Positions 42,750 to 51,529 of a stretch of DNA of 64,000 bases are shown here, piece by piece. The position numbers were made by a program, and so were the translations under genes. Position 1 is the stretch's first letter. Every line of letters begins with the position of its first letter. Source of the DNA: Parafrankia discariae (lineage in GTDB: Bacteria; Actinomycetota; Actinomycetes; Frankiales; Frankiaceae); NCBI RefSeq assembly GCF_000373365.1, contig NZ_KB891126.1:106-64105 (forward strand). Reading direction: 5' to 3'. The notes beneath the pieces are model-generated. The model was not told the DNA's origin. It saw only the letters and a program-made list of their open reading frames with translations, and made no database searches.

Positions 42750-42779
42750 ACGGTAGCCACGCCTTGCGATTTTCGCAAG
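42750..42779 (-). promoter_or_regulatory. Promoter and palindromic operator of the XRE/ImmA gene
   Basis: CTTGCGATTTTCGCAAG (42763-42779) is a perfect palindrome with 7-bp arms and 3-base centre. On the minus strand TTGCGA (42778-42773) within it serves as -35, and TACCGT (42755-42750) is -10 with 17-base spacing. The -10 ends 6 bases before the GTG. The layout suggests autorepression. Confidence 0.65.
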
Positions 42780-43384
42780 ATGACCGGCGGCGGCCGAGAC
42801 CGTCGGTGCCGAGCCGGGCGGCCCGCTCCCGCTCCGCGGCCAGCGCGGTGGCGCGCAGCGCCCCAGGTCGGGTGCCGTCAACCGCCCTCGACGCCACCGG
42901 GACGATCCCGGCGGGGCATCGTCACGCACATCCGGTGGTTTCTTCGTGGCCGATGGCCGCGCATTCCGTCGGGCACCCGCCGTCGGACGATCGCCGCGGC
43001 GGCGATGAGCGCCTCGTGCAGCCACCCGCCGCGGCGGGTGCACCGCCGGCTCACCCGGATCGAGTACACCCAGACCGGCTGTAGGCCGTCGCCGGAGCCA
43101 CCGAGGTGCCCGGGCCGCCGGGCAGTACGGGCATTCTGACCAGGCATAGGTCGATCTGGCAGCTCCGGGGAGCCGTGGCCGAAACACTCGGCGGGAAGCC
43201 TGCGGGACAGGCCCAGCCCCTGGCACCCGGCGAGGGCCCCGCGGACCGGGGACTTGCGACGTCCGCCGACGGTGCTCTCTGCCGTGGGCGGGCCGGTCCG
43301 TGCCGCGTAGCGTTCACAACCGGCCGGGTTCCTGGACGTCGGACCAGGCGCCGGACCGAGCCGTCCGGAGGGTGACGACCGAAG
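42780..43384. other. Intergenic region, no gene seen
   Basis: About 600 bp between the XRE operator and the next small gene. Frames on both strands are Arg/Pro-rich shadows without ribosome sites. No RNA gene or repeat was recognised. Confidence 0.55.
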
Positions 43385-43774
43385 ATGATCGTTGTGCTGA
43401 TCGTGCTGTTCCCCTTCGCGCTGATGGTGATGATGCTGGGGATGAACGCGATCGAGGGGGCCCTCACCAGGCCGGCCGTCTCCGTCGAGCCGCCGACTCT
43501 GACTCTCGCCGCGCCGCCCGGGGGCTCCGCGGCCGCCGCGCCGGCGACGCGCGGCCGGTCCGTCGCCCGTCCGGCGGCGGTGCCCGACCTGGCCGGCGCG
43601 CCCCGTCCGGCGGCGGCGCCCCTCCTGTCGATCGTGCCCCGTCAGACCCCTGCGTTCCGGCCCACGGCGCCGTCCCGTCCGGCGGCGTCATCCCGGGAGA
43701 CGGGGCCCCGCCTCTCGGTCGTGCCGGCGCATCCGTCCCGTCACGTCACGCCGTCGACGGTGCCGACCGTCTAG
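43385..43774 (+). CDS. Small membrane-anchored protein, unknown
   Basis: This possible 129-residue protein has one N-terminal hydrophobic helix (residues 2-20, VVLIVLFPFALMVMMLGMN), then a Pro/Ala-rich tail with repeated RPAA units, likely disordered and cytoplasmic or exported. GGAGGG lies about 14 bases before the ATG, rather far. It is not recognised and stands alone between intergenic stretches. Confidence 0.45.
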   Translation: MIVVLIVLFPFALMVMMLGMNAIEGALTRPAVSVEPPTLTLAAPPGGSAAAAPATRGRSVARPAAVPDLAGAPRPAAAPLLSIVPRQTPAFRPTAPSRPAASSRETGPRLSVVPAHPSRHVTPSTVPTV

Positions 43775-43992
43775 CGTTCCTGCCGGGTGGCACCGCGGAA
43801 CCGGCTGCCGGAGCGCTGGTCCGCTGTGGCGTCAGCTGTGGCCTCGGCGCCCGTACGGATGATCAGCGGGCGGATGGTCGGCGGCACGAGGTCCGTCGGC
43901 CTGGCCGGCCAGGTACGGGTGCAGGTGCCGGCGCCGCCAGGCCCGCCGCTGCCACCACCGACGGCGAGGCCGTACCGGGTGCCGTCGCGGTA

Positions 43993-44766
43993 CTAGCCGA
44001 AGGCCCGGGTGGTGGCGAGGACGGCGAGGCGGTCGCCGCCGCCGGCGTCGCGGGCCTCGACGCGGCCGAGCCCGTCCCGTACCCGGGCCGTGGCCACGAC
44101 GGGGCCGGTGCGGACCGGCCGCAGGAAGCGCAGGGCCAGGGAGGAGAGCGAGGTGCCCGGGGTCAGCGAGAGTGCCGCCTCCTCGACGGCCAGGGCGATC
44201 AGTCCGCCGCTCACCGTGTTCGACGAGTTCAGACCGTCCTCGGTGCGGGGGAGTACCGCGACACCCGGTTCGCGGATCTGGAGGCGGGCGCGCTCGGCCA
44301 GCGGGACCTGTAGCCGTCCGCCGCGGGGACGGGAGGCCAGCTGGGTGTCCGCCGGTGGCATGACCATGTCCGGGTTCGGCGCGGCCATGAAGGACGCGGT
44401 GCAGAACGCCAGCTCCGCGCCGTCGGCGCCGGTGAAGACCACCTCGACGCCACAGACCGACTTCCCGGCCTTGACCAGCCGGGCCACGGTGTTGATGGCC
44501 CGGGACTCGTGCAGCGGGCGGTAGACGTGCACGTCGAGGTCGAGGGTGACCGGGACCCGCGGGGCGACGGCGGCCATCACGGCGTGCCCGCACGCGGTGT
44601 CGGCCCAGACGGCGAGAATCGACGTCCGGACGCTCGGCGTGCCGGGCACGAACATCTCGGGGGCGACCTGCGCCGACCCGCGCAGCTCGTCCCCGACCCG
44701 GGCCAGCTCGAAACCGAGGTCGGACAGGATGTGCGTGCTCGGGCGCACGTCGCTGTCACTGCTCAC
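43993..44766 (-). CDS. Double-hotdog thioesterase-like protein
   Basis: This 257-residue protein contains two hotdog folds. The first covers about 10-130 (SILAVWADTACGHAVMAA, NTVARLVKAGKSVCGVEVVF). The second covers ~150-257 (EDGLNSSNTVSGGLIALAVE, LRFLRPVRTGPVVATARV). Both have PaaI-like patterns; the second carries SSNTVSGG in the active-site helix. It probably hydrolyses an acyl-CoA. The GTG at 44766 follows AGGAG. It precedes the pheA-bkd genes on the same strand but 122 bp downstream of pheA, so it may be a separate or last gene of that transcript. Confidence 0.8.
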   Translation of the reverse strand: MSSDSDVRPSTHILSDLGFELARVGDELRGSAQVAPEMFVPGTPSVRTSILAVWADTACGHAVMAAVAPRVPVTLDLDVHVYRPLHESRAINTVARLVKAGKSVCGVEVVFTGADGAELAFCTASFMAAPNPDMVMPPADTQLASRPRGGRLQVPLAERARLQIREPGVAVLPRTEDGLNSSNTVSGGLIALAVEEAALSLTPGTSLSSLALRFLRPVRTGPVVATARVRDGLGRVEARDAGGGDRLAVLATTRAFG

Positions 44767-44888
44767 GCGGCACGCTCCTGGTCCGGGGCACTGGGACTGA
44801 GGCTGGAACGGGCACCACACTAAGCAAATATTGACGTCGGAATCAAAGTAAGTCGGTGCGGGTCGGCGCGACGACACGGCCGCCGCGG

Positions 44889-45842
44889 TCAGGGCTCCCA
44901 GTCCGCGGCGTCGCCGCTGAGACAGCGGGAGAGCCAGTCCGCGGCCTCGACGAAATCGTGCCCCGTCAGCCGCTGGCCCGCGGGCGGCGCCGGCCGGTCG
45001 GCGCGGGGATAGGACCCCAGAAAACGGATCTTCCGGCAGTTGCGGCGCAGCCCCATCAGGGCCTCGCTGACCCCGCGCGCGCTGACATGCCCCTCCGCGT
45101 CGATCGAGAAGCAGTACCGGCCCAGCCCCTCACCGGTCGGCCGGGACTCGATCCGGACCAGGTTGACCTTGCGGACCGCCCACTCCTGCAACAGCGCCAG
45201 CAGGGCACCCGGCTCGTCCTCGGTCGGCCACACCACGATGGACGTCTTGTCCGCGCGCGTCGGCGCCGTCGTCGGGCCGGGCCGTCCGAGCAGGACGAAC
45301 CGGGTCGTGGCGTCGGCGGCGTCGTTGACGTCGGTCAGCAGCGCCTCCAGGCCGTAGCGCCGCGCGGTGAACTCCCCGGCGAAGCAGCAGTCGAACCGCC
45401 CGTCCCGGACCAGCCTGGCGCCCTCGGCGTTGGACGACGCCGACTCCCACTCCGCGTGCGGCAGGTTCGCCGCCAGCCAGCGGCGCACCTGGGCCTGGGT
45501 GACCGAGTGGCCGGTGACCGTCTTGACGTCGTCCAGCGTCGTGCCCGGCCGCACCAGCAGCGCGAAGCTGATCGGCAGCAGCACCTCGCGGCGGATGATC
45601 AGCGGCCGGCCGGTCGCCAGCTCGTCCAGGGTGGCGGTGACCGCGCCCTCCACCGAGTTCTCGATCGGCACCAGCGCGGCGGCGGCGTCCTCGTTGCGCA
45701 CCGCGTCCAGCGCCGCCGCCACCGACATGGACGGGAACAGCTCGTGGGTCGCCGCCTCCGGCAGCGTGCGCAGCGCGGCTTCGGTGAAAGTGCCCTCGGG
45801 GCCCAGGTAGGTCAGGCGGGCGTGCGGGGCGTGGGCAGGCAA
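44889..45842 (-). CDS. pheA: Prephenate dehydratase
   Basis: This 317-residue monofunctional enzyme makes phenylpyruvate from prephenate in phenylalanine synthesis. The dehydratase domain runs to ~185 with LTYLGPEGTFTEAAL at the start and the catalytic TRF at 180-182. A C-terminal ACT domain (200-275) carries IESRPTGEGLGRYCF, the Phe-binding ESRP (232-235). The TTG at 45842 follows CCAGGAGAC. It lies 59 bp after the E2 gene, so it may be the last gene of the bkd transcript. Confidence 0.93.
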   Translation of the reverse strand: MPAHAPHARLTYLGPEGTFTEAALRTLPEAATHELFPSMSVAAALDAVRNEDAAAALVPIENSVEGAVTATLDELATGRPLIIRREVLLPISFALLVRPGTTLDDVKTVTGHSVTQAQVRRWLAANLPHAEWESASSNAEGARLVRDGRFDCCFAGEFTARRYGLEALLTDVNDAADATTRFVLLGRPGPTTAPTRADKTSIVVWPTEDEPGALLALLQEWAVRKVNLVRIESRPTGEGLGRYCFSIDAEGHVSARGVSEALMGLRRNCRKIRFLGSYPRADRPAPPAGQRLTGHDFVEAADWLSRCLSGDAADWEP

Positions 45843-45901
45843 GACATGTCTCCTGGGACCGGTTCGGTGGCGGTCGTCGCCTGCGGAGTGAAGGTCGGCG
45901 G

Positions 45902-47206
45902 TCACAGGTACCGGAGCAGCGTTGTGGGGTTCTCGACCGCGTCGGCGACGAGGCGCAGGAACGCGCCGGCGGTGGCGCCGTCGCAGACCCGGTGGTCGAA
46001 CGTGAACGAGAGCTGGGTGATCCGGCGGACGGCCAGCTCGCCGTCCACCACCCACGGCCTGGGAAGGATCCGGCCGACGCCGATCATGGCCACCTCGGGG
46101 TGGTTCACGATGGGCGTGGCGCCGTCGACGCCGAAGACGCCGTAGTTGTTCAGCGTGAACGTGCCGCCGGTCAGCTCGGCGGGGGTGAGCCGGCCCGCCC
46201 GGGCGGCGGCGGTCAGCCGGGCCACCTCGGCGGCGAGGCCGGCGGTGGTGTGATCCTGGGCGTCGCGCACCACCGGGACGACGAGCCCGCGCGGGGTCTG
46301 CGCGGCGAACCCGAGGTGGACTGCGCGGTGCCGGCGCACACCGGTCGCGCGGCCGTCGGCGTCGGTGACTACGGCCGAGTTCAGCTCGGGGAAGCGGCGC
46401 AGCGCGGCGACGCAGACCCGGGCCAGCAGCGCCAGCAGACCGACGCGGGGCTCGGCGCCGCCCGCGTTGAGGGCGTCCCGGGCGGCGAGCAGCCCGGTGG
46501 CGTCCGCGTCGACCCAGGTGGTCGCGTCCGGCACCTCGCGCCGGCTGCGCCCGAACGCCTCCGCCGCGCGCCGCGCCAGCGGGCTCAACGGGACGACGTC
46601 CGCGTCGGCCGGGCCGGCCAGGTCCGCCAGGGGGGCCGTGCCGGTGCGGGTGGCCGTGGTGATGGCCGCCTCGACGTCCCGGCGGCGGATCAGGCCGTCC
46701 GGGCCGGTGCCGGTGAGCGCGCGCAGGTCGACGGCGTTGTCCCGGGCGAGTCGCCGGACCAGCGGCGAGATCACCTTGACCGGCGACCGGTCGGTACGGC
46801 TCGTGCGGCCGGCCCGGCTGGTCGGTGCCGGCTCGGCCCGGGGGCCGTAGCCGACGAGGACCCTGCCGGGCGCCGCGCCCTCCCCTGAAGTGCCCTCAGT
46901 CCCGGGCGGGCCAGGTGGGCCGGGCGGGGCGGGTGGGCTGTCCGCCGGCTGTTCCGCGGGTCCGTCGACCGTCACGGTGATCAGCGGGGCGCCGACCGGG
47001 ACGGCGGTGCCGGTCGGGCCGGCCAGCGCGGTGACGACGCCCGCGTGCGGGCACGGCACCTCGACGACCGCCTTCGCCGTCTCGACCTCGGCCACCGGCT
47101 GGTCGACGACGATGACGTCCCCGATGCCGACCATCCAACGGACGATCTCGGCGGAGGTCAGCCCCTCGCCGAGGTCCGGGAGGGCGAATTCGAGTACCGC
47201 GGCCAC
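45902..47206 (-). CDS. bkdC: Dihydrolipoamide acyltransferase E2 of branched-chain 2-oxoacid dehydrogenase
   Basis: This 434-residue E2 subunit transfers acyl groups to CoA. The lipoyl domain (1-80) has the lipoylated K45 in ETAKAVVEV. After a Pro/Gly linker comes the E3-binding domain (about 143-180; VISPLVRRLARDNAVDLRAL). The catalytic domain covers ~220-434 and ends with the active-site FDHRVCDGATA (H405, D409). It follows E1beta after 4 bp. Pyruvate E2 is the other possibility; the E1alpha/E1beta type and lack of several lipoyl domains favour BCKDH. Confidence 0.9.
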   Translation of the reverse strand: MAAVLEFALPDLGEGLTSAEIVRWMVGIGDVIVVDQPVAEVETAKAVVEVPCPHAGVVTALAGPTGTAVPVGAPLITVTVDGPAEQPADSPPAPPGPPGPPGTEGTSGEGAAPGRVLVGYGPRAEPAPTSRAGRTSRTDRSPVKVISPLVRRLARDNAVDLRALTGTGPDGLIRRRDVEAAITTATRTGTAPLADLAGPADADVVPLSPLARRAAEAFGRSRREVPDATTWVDADATGLLAARDALNAGGAEPRVGLLALLARVCVAALRRFPELNSAVVTDADGRATGVRRHRAVHLGFAAQTPRGLVVPVVRDAQDHTTAGLAAEVARLTAAARAGRLTPAELTGGTFTLNNYGVFGVDGATPIVNHPEVAMIGVGRILPRPWVVDGELAVRRITQLSFTFDHRVCDGATAGAFLRLVADAVENPTTLLRYL

Positions 47207-47210
47207 GGTG

Positions 47211-48203
47211 TCACTGCTCCCACTGGAGTCGGGCGACGGCGTCGAGGACGCGGTCGACGCTGGGAAGGTAGTGATGTTCGAGCATCGGCGGCGGGTACGG
47301 GATGTCGAACCCGGTCACCCGCAGCACCGGGGCGGCCAGGTGGTGGAAGCACCGCTCGGTGACCCGGGCGGCGATCTCCGCGCCGACGCCGCCGAAGCCC
47401 GCGGCCTCGTGCACCACGACCGCCCGCCCGGTGGCCCGGACCGCCGCGCAGACCGTCTCGTCGTCGAAGGGCACCAGCGAGCGCAGGTCGACGACCGCCA
47501 GGTCCCAGCCCTCGGCGAGGGCGGCCTCGGCGGCCCGCAGGCACACCGGCAGCGCCGGGCCGTAGGTCAGCAGCGTCGCCGAGGCACCCGGCCGGCGGAC
47601 GACGGCGCGCCCGATCGGCCCGACCTCGGCGCGGGCGACCTCGGCGGGGGAGAGGCCGTCCTCGGTGGACCAGTAGAGCCGTTTGGGTTCGAGGAAGACG
47701 ACCGGGTCGTCCGACGCGATCGCGGCGCGCAGCAGCCCGTAGCTGTCGGTGACGGTGGCCGGGGTGACCACGTGCAGCCCGGGGGTGTGCGCGTAGTACG
47801 CCTCGCTGGAGTCGCTGTGATGCTCCACGCCGCCGATGCCCCCGCCGTACGGGACGCGGATCGTCAGCGGCAGCCCGACCGCCCCGCCGGTGCGGTTGCG
47901 CATCTTGGCCACGTGCGACGCGAGCTGCTCGAACGCCGGGTACGCGAAGGCGTCGAACTGCATCTCGACGACGGGCCGCAGCCCGTACATCGCCATCCCG
48001 ACCGCGGTGCCGAGGATCCCCGCCTCGGCCAGCGGGGTGTCGAGGCAGCGCTGCGCGCCGAACTCGGCGGCGAGGCCGTCGGTTACGCGGAACACGCCGC
48101 CGAGCGCACCGACGTCCTCACCGAGCACGTGGACGTCGGGATCGGCCCGCAGCGAGTCGCGCAGCGCGGCGTTGAGCGCCTGCACCATCGTCGCCGCGCT
48201 CAC
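47211..48203 (-). CDS. bkdB: 2-oxoacid dehydrogenase E1 beta subunit
   Basis: This 330-residue subunit forms half of the ThDP site. It has VHVLGEDVGALGGVFRVTDG, DTPLAEAGILGTAVGMAMYG and MQFDAFAYPAFEQL. It starts in the GTGA overlap with the E1alpha stop, and E2 follows after 4 bp. A full E1alpha-E1beta-E2 set suggests the branched-chain complex that feeds isobutyryl-, isovaleryl- and 2-methylbutyryl-CoA. Confidence 0.93.
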   Translation of the reverse strand: MSAATMVQALNAALRDSLRADPDVHVLGEDVGALGGVFRVTDGLAAEFGAQRCLDTPLAEAGILGTAVGMAMYGLRPVVEMQFDAFAYPAFEQLASHVAKMRNRTGGAVGLPLTIRVPYGGGIGGVEHHSDSSEAYYAHTPGLHVVTPATVTDSYGLLRAAIASDDPVVFLEPKRLYWSTEDGLSPAEVARAEVGPIGRAVVRRPGASATLLTYGPALPVCLRAAEAALAEGWDLAVVDLRSLVPFDDETVCAAVRATGRAVVVHEAAGFGGVGAEIAARVTERCFHHLAAPVLRVTGFDIPYPPPMLEHHYLPSVDRVLDAVARLQWEQ

Positions 48204-49447
48204 CGGACCTCGCCCCCGGCCGGATCGGTGCCGGCCCAGCCGGTGGCCGCCGGGTCCGCCTCGGCGGCGATGCGGGCGGCCAGCTCGGCGGCCTGCTCCC
48301 GCAGCTGGCTGGTCGGGCGGGCGTAGACGTGCGCGAACAGCGAGGCCGGGTCCACCGCGGGGGGCTCGGCGCCGAGCTCGGAGCGCATCTCGGCGGCGAG
48401 CTCCTCGGCCGCCGCGGCCACGGTGGCCCTCGCCGCGTCGTCGAGGAGGCCGGCGTCACGGAGATGCCGTTCGATCAGTGTCACCGGATCCCGGGCCTGC
48501 CAGGCGGCGACCTCCTGCGCCGTGCGGTAGCGGGTCGCGTCGTCGGCGCTGGTGTGCGCGTCCAGCCGGTAGGTGACCGCCTCGACCAGCACCGGCCCGT
48601 GCCCCGCCCGCGCGTGCTCGACCGCGGCACCGAGCACGGCGTGCACCGCCGGCGCGTCGTTGCCGTCGACGAGACGTCCGGTGACGCCGTAACCCACCGC
48701 CTTGTGCGCCAGCGTCGGCGCCGCGGACTGCCGCGCCAGCGGCACCGAGATCGCGTAGCCGTTGTTCTGCACCAGGAACACCACCGGCGCGCTCAGCACC
48801 CCCGCGAAGGTCAGCGCCTCGTGGAAGTCACCCTCACTGGTGGCCCCGTCGCCGACGAGGGCGAGCGCCACGACGTCGCGCGGCGCCGCCGGACCGGACG
48901 CCGCGCGCAGCCGGGCGGCGTGCGCCAGCCCGACGGCGTGGCAGGCCTGGGTGGCCAGCGGGGTGGCCAGCGGCGCGATCCGGTGCGCCCGCGGGTCGTA
49001 GCCACCGTGCGTGTGCCCGCGCATCGTGGCCAGGACGTCCGCCGGCCGCACCCCGCGCGACACCACCGCCAGCGTGTCGCGGTAGGTCGGGAACAGCCAG
49101 TCCGTCTCTCGCAGCACCATCGCCGGGGCGATCTGGCACGCCTCCTGCCCGGTGGACGCCGGATAGACCGCGAGGCGGCCCTGCCGGGCCAGGGTGGTGG
49201 CCTGCTGGTTGTAGCGACGTCCCAGCACCAGGCGGCGGTGGAGCGTACGCAGCAGCTCGGCGTCGAGCGCCCGCGCCGCCGGCGTGCCGAGCACCCGGAC
49301 CGGCTCGGGACCGGGCAGCAACGGCCCCGGATCACGCCGCGGACCGTGGTAGACCGGCCCACGGTCGGTCGGCCCATGGTCGGTCGGGCCGGGGGAGCCT
49401 GGCTGCCCGGCGAGGCCGGACGCGGCGCTGGCGTCGAGGATCGTCAT
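48200..49447 (-). CDS. bkdA: 2-oxoacid dehydrogenase E1 alpha subunit
   Basis: This 415-residue subunit binds ThDP through GDGATSEGD at 199-207 with NN at 228-229. RLAVYPASTGQEACQIAPAM and LFPTYRDTLAVVSRGV are E1alpha-typical. The first ~45 residues are a Gly/Pro/His-rich extension (GPTDHGPTDRGPVYHGPRR) with no known role. The ATG at 49447 follows AAGGTGG. It is the first gene of the operon; no Lrp/AsnC gene is divergent from it, unlike many bkd loci. Confidence 0.93.
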   Translation of the reverse strand: MTILDASAASGLAGQPGSPGPTDHGPTDRGPVYHGPRRDPGPLLPGPEPVRVLGTPAARALDAELLRTLHRRLVLGRRYNQQATTLARQGRLAVYPASTGQEACQIAPAMVLRETDWLFPTYRDTLAVVSRGVRPADVLATMRGHTHGGYDPRAHRIAPLATPLATQACHAVGLAHAARLRAASGPAAPRDVVALALVGDGATSEGDFHEALTFAGVLSAPVVFLVQNNGYAISVPLARQSAAPTLAHKAVGYGVTGRLVDGNDAPAVHAVLGAAVEHARAGHGPVLVEAVTYRLDAHTSADDATRYRTAQEVAAWQARDPVTLIERHLRDAGLLDDAARATVAAAAEELAAEMRSELGAEPPAVDPASLFAHVYARPTSQLREQAAELAARIAAEADPAATGWAGTDPAGGEVR

Positions 49448-50314
49448 GTCCACCTTCGGCAGTTGGCGGCGGAAAGGGTTCGAATGCGGCCCGTCGCCGG
49501 CTCTGCAGCCCGACCGAGATGTGGCGGTGCCGCTCGACTTCTTGGCACTGGATGGGCTTCGCGGCGTCCCCTTGACGGTATCCGGGAGGTAGCCGGCCGC
49601 TGCCAACCGATTTTCCGCCTCCCGTCGACAGCTGGACCGTGTTCAGAATCACTCTGGGGGTTGCGGAATATCGTCAGCTGTGTGGGTTCCGTCGAGAGCG
49701 ACGTCGGCGAAAATCTTGCAGATTCTTAACGTGTAATGCATTGTTGAAATGGTCGACCGGCAGCCTCGACGGCATTTTTGTGGAGGACTGGAGCTCGCTG
49801 GCCCGACTCGTCGTGGCTCGCATATTGCCTGTTCAGCGGCCTGGAGGCGCCCTGCTCGTCGCTGTTTTCCGCATCGGGTGCGGGGTGTGCGGCATGCTTT
49901 TTGTCGACCGTGATGTTCAGTGCTCCCGCCGGCCGGAGCGAAAAATCCTGGACGGCTGGACGCCGACCGGAATTCGCCTGACTTCCGGCTCTCATGGCCT
50001 GTGATCAGGGTCTCCCGCGGGCCCGCCGAAAGTGCCCTCGACGGTTGTCATCCTGCCGTCCCGTTCCGTTCCGGATCCTATTGGGTTGGGAAAGACGAGC
50101 CAATGCATACGCCCGGGTGCATGAAAACGCGGCCCTCCCGCGGCCGCACCTGCCCCCGCCCCGCCCCGCAGTCTCCAGCCCGCGGCCCGTGGCCCGTGGC
50201 CCGTGGCCCGTGGCCCGTGGCCTGAGGCCCGTGGCCTGAGGGCCGTGGCCTGAGGGCCGGGGGTCTGGGTCGTCGGAGCTCGTGGCCTCGGAGGTGTTCC
50301 CGCGGCTGTGGACC
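49448..50314. other. Long intergenic region with an AT-rich patch and 7-bp repeats
   Basis: About 870 bp before the phosphotransferase. From ~49600 to 49770 the DNA is clearly less GC-rich than elsewhere in the window, and includes GATTCTTAACGTGTAATGCA. At 50184-50260 about eleven 7-bp units alternate GGCCCGT and GGCCTGA. Frames here look non-coding. The bkd promoter should lie in the left part, but I cannot place it. Confidence 0.55.
50184..50260. repeat. 7-bp tandem repeats (GGCCCGT / GGCCTGA)
   Basis: About eleven consecutive 7-bp units; the first ones are GGCCCGT and later ones alternate with GGCCTGA. They lie in untranslated DNA 55-130 bp before the phosphotransferase promoter. Confidence 0.75.
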
Positions 50315-50351
50315 TTGACGGTCTTATTAAGTGAACGCATACTCGCCCGAA
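50315..50351 (+). promoter_or_regulatory. Leaderless promoter with operator-like site, phosphotransferase
   Basis: TTGACG (50315-50320) and CATACT (50338-50343) are 17 bases apart; the ATG at 50351 falls at the expected start of transcription. AGTGAACGCATACT (50330-50343) overlaps the -10 and matches 12 of 14 bases of the site before the racemase gene. Confidence 0.6.
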
Positions 50352-51454
50352 TGTCGAACGGTGGGAACGATGGACCGGAACCGAGAGCACTTCCGATACC
50401 GGCGGACTGGGATGACGTCACTCCCGCCTGGATGACGGCGGCGCTCACCGGTCGGCACCCGGGCGCGGAGGTCAGCGAGGTCAAGCTGGTCCTGCGGGAC
50501 GACGGCAACAACCGGCGCGCCCGCTTCGGCGTCACCTACGGCGCGGGCACCGGCCCGGACACCGTGTTCTGCAAGGCTGAGGGCCTCGGCGAGCACCGGG
50601 TGCTGCACCGGAACAACGGCAACATGTTCAACGAGCCGGACCTGTTCGCCTCGGGCGCCCCGCTCCCGGTCGACCATCCCCTCGCGTACCTGGTCGTCAT
50701 CGACCGCCCGGCCGAGGACTACGTGATCGTCATGGAGGACGTGACCGGGCGCGGTGCCGATCCGCGCGACGCCACCCGGCCGATGACACCCGACCAGGTC
50801 GCGCACGGGCTGCGCGGACTCGCCCGGCTGCACAGCCGGTACTGGGGGTTCTCCGGCGAGACGAACCCGGAGCTGGCCTGGCTGCGGACCTGGGCGGCGA
50901 CGGAGGGTTTCGCCGGGGCGCTGCGGACCCGCGTGCCGACCGGGGTCGAGCGCGCCGTCGGCCTGCTGCCCGACGAGGTCGGCTCGCGTAGCGCCGACGA
51001 GCTCGTCGGGCTGTGGTGGCGTTACGTGGACTCGCTGGCCGCCGACCCGCCGACCCTGCTGCACGGCGACGCCCACATCGGCAACACCTACGTCCTGCCC
51101 GACGGTGACGTCGGGTTCCTCGACTGGCAGGTGGCGCGCCGCGGCGGTTGGTCGCAGGACATCGGCTACTTCCTGGTGGGCTCGCTGACGGTGGCGGACC
51201 GGCGCGCGCACGAGGCCGACCTGGTCGCGGAGTACCTGGGCGCGCTGGAGCTGCCGGGGGAGCGGCGTTTGTCCCGGGAGGCCGGCTGGCTGTCCTACCG
51301 TGCCTCGGCCGCCTACGGTCTCGCGGTGTGGCTGTCGACGCTGGGCACCGACGGCTGGCAGCGCCGGGACGTCTCGCTCGCCCTGGTCGAGCGGTACGCG
51401 GCGGCGTTCGTCGAGCTGGAGACCGAGGCGGCCCTGGACCGCCTGCGGTCCTGA
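50351..51454 (+). CDS. Phosphotransferase (APH/ecdysteroid-kinase-like)
   Basis: This 367-residue protein has the aminoglycoside-phosphotransferase fold. The catalytic loop HGDAHIGN is at 238-245 and the metal-binding FLDWQ with D258 follows. A kinase-type N-lobe covers about 30-110. Similar proteins in actinobacteria phosphorylate small alcohols or act next to acyl-CoA enzymes. The ATG at 50351 lacks a ribosome site, consistent with a leaderless mRNA. The racemase gene follows 74 bp later with a nearly identical promoter, so the two may share a regulator. Confidence 0.82.
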   Translation: MSNGGNDGPEPRALPIPADWDDVTPAWMTAALTGRHPGAEVSEVKLVLRDDGNNRRARFGVTYGAGTGPDTVFCKAEGLGEHRVLHRNNGNMFNEPDLFASGAPLPVDHPLAYLVVIDRPAEDYVIVMEDVTGRGADPRDATRPMTPDQVAHGLRGLARLHSRYWGFSGETNPELAWLRTWAATEGFAGALRTRVPTGVERAVGLLPDEVGSRSADELVGLWWRYVDSLAADPPTLLHGDAHIGNTYVLPDGDVGFLDWQVARRGGWSQDIGYFLVGSLTVADRRAHEADLVAEYLGALELPGERRLSREAGWLSYRASAAYGLAVWLSTLGTDGWQRRDVSLALVERYAAAFVELETEAALDRLRS

Positions 51455-51490
51455 GCGCCTGCGGTCCTCGGCCGGGCGGCCGGGTGGCCG

Positions 51491-51529
51491 TTGCCGTCCA
51501 CAACAAAGTGAACGTACACTCCGAAACTG
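51491..51529 (+). promoter_or_regulatory. Leaderless promoter with operator-like palindrome, racemase gene
   Basis: TTGCCG (51491-51496) and TACACT (51515-51520) are 18 bases apart, and the GTG at 51529 is at the start of transcription. AGTGAACGTACACT (51507-51520) is palindromic at 12 of 14 positions and covers the -10. Confidence 0.62.

Noticed and set aside
49478-49500. tRNA T-loop-like GGTTCGAAT
   Set aside because: The flanks do not pair as a T-stem and no acceptor or anticodon arm can be built.
49639-50004. 121-residue frame in the AT-rich patch
   Set aside because: The frame has no domain and no ribosome site, and its composition is not like neighbouring genes.
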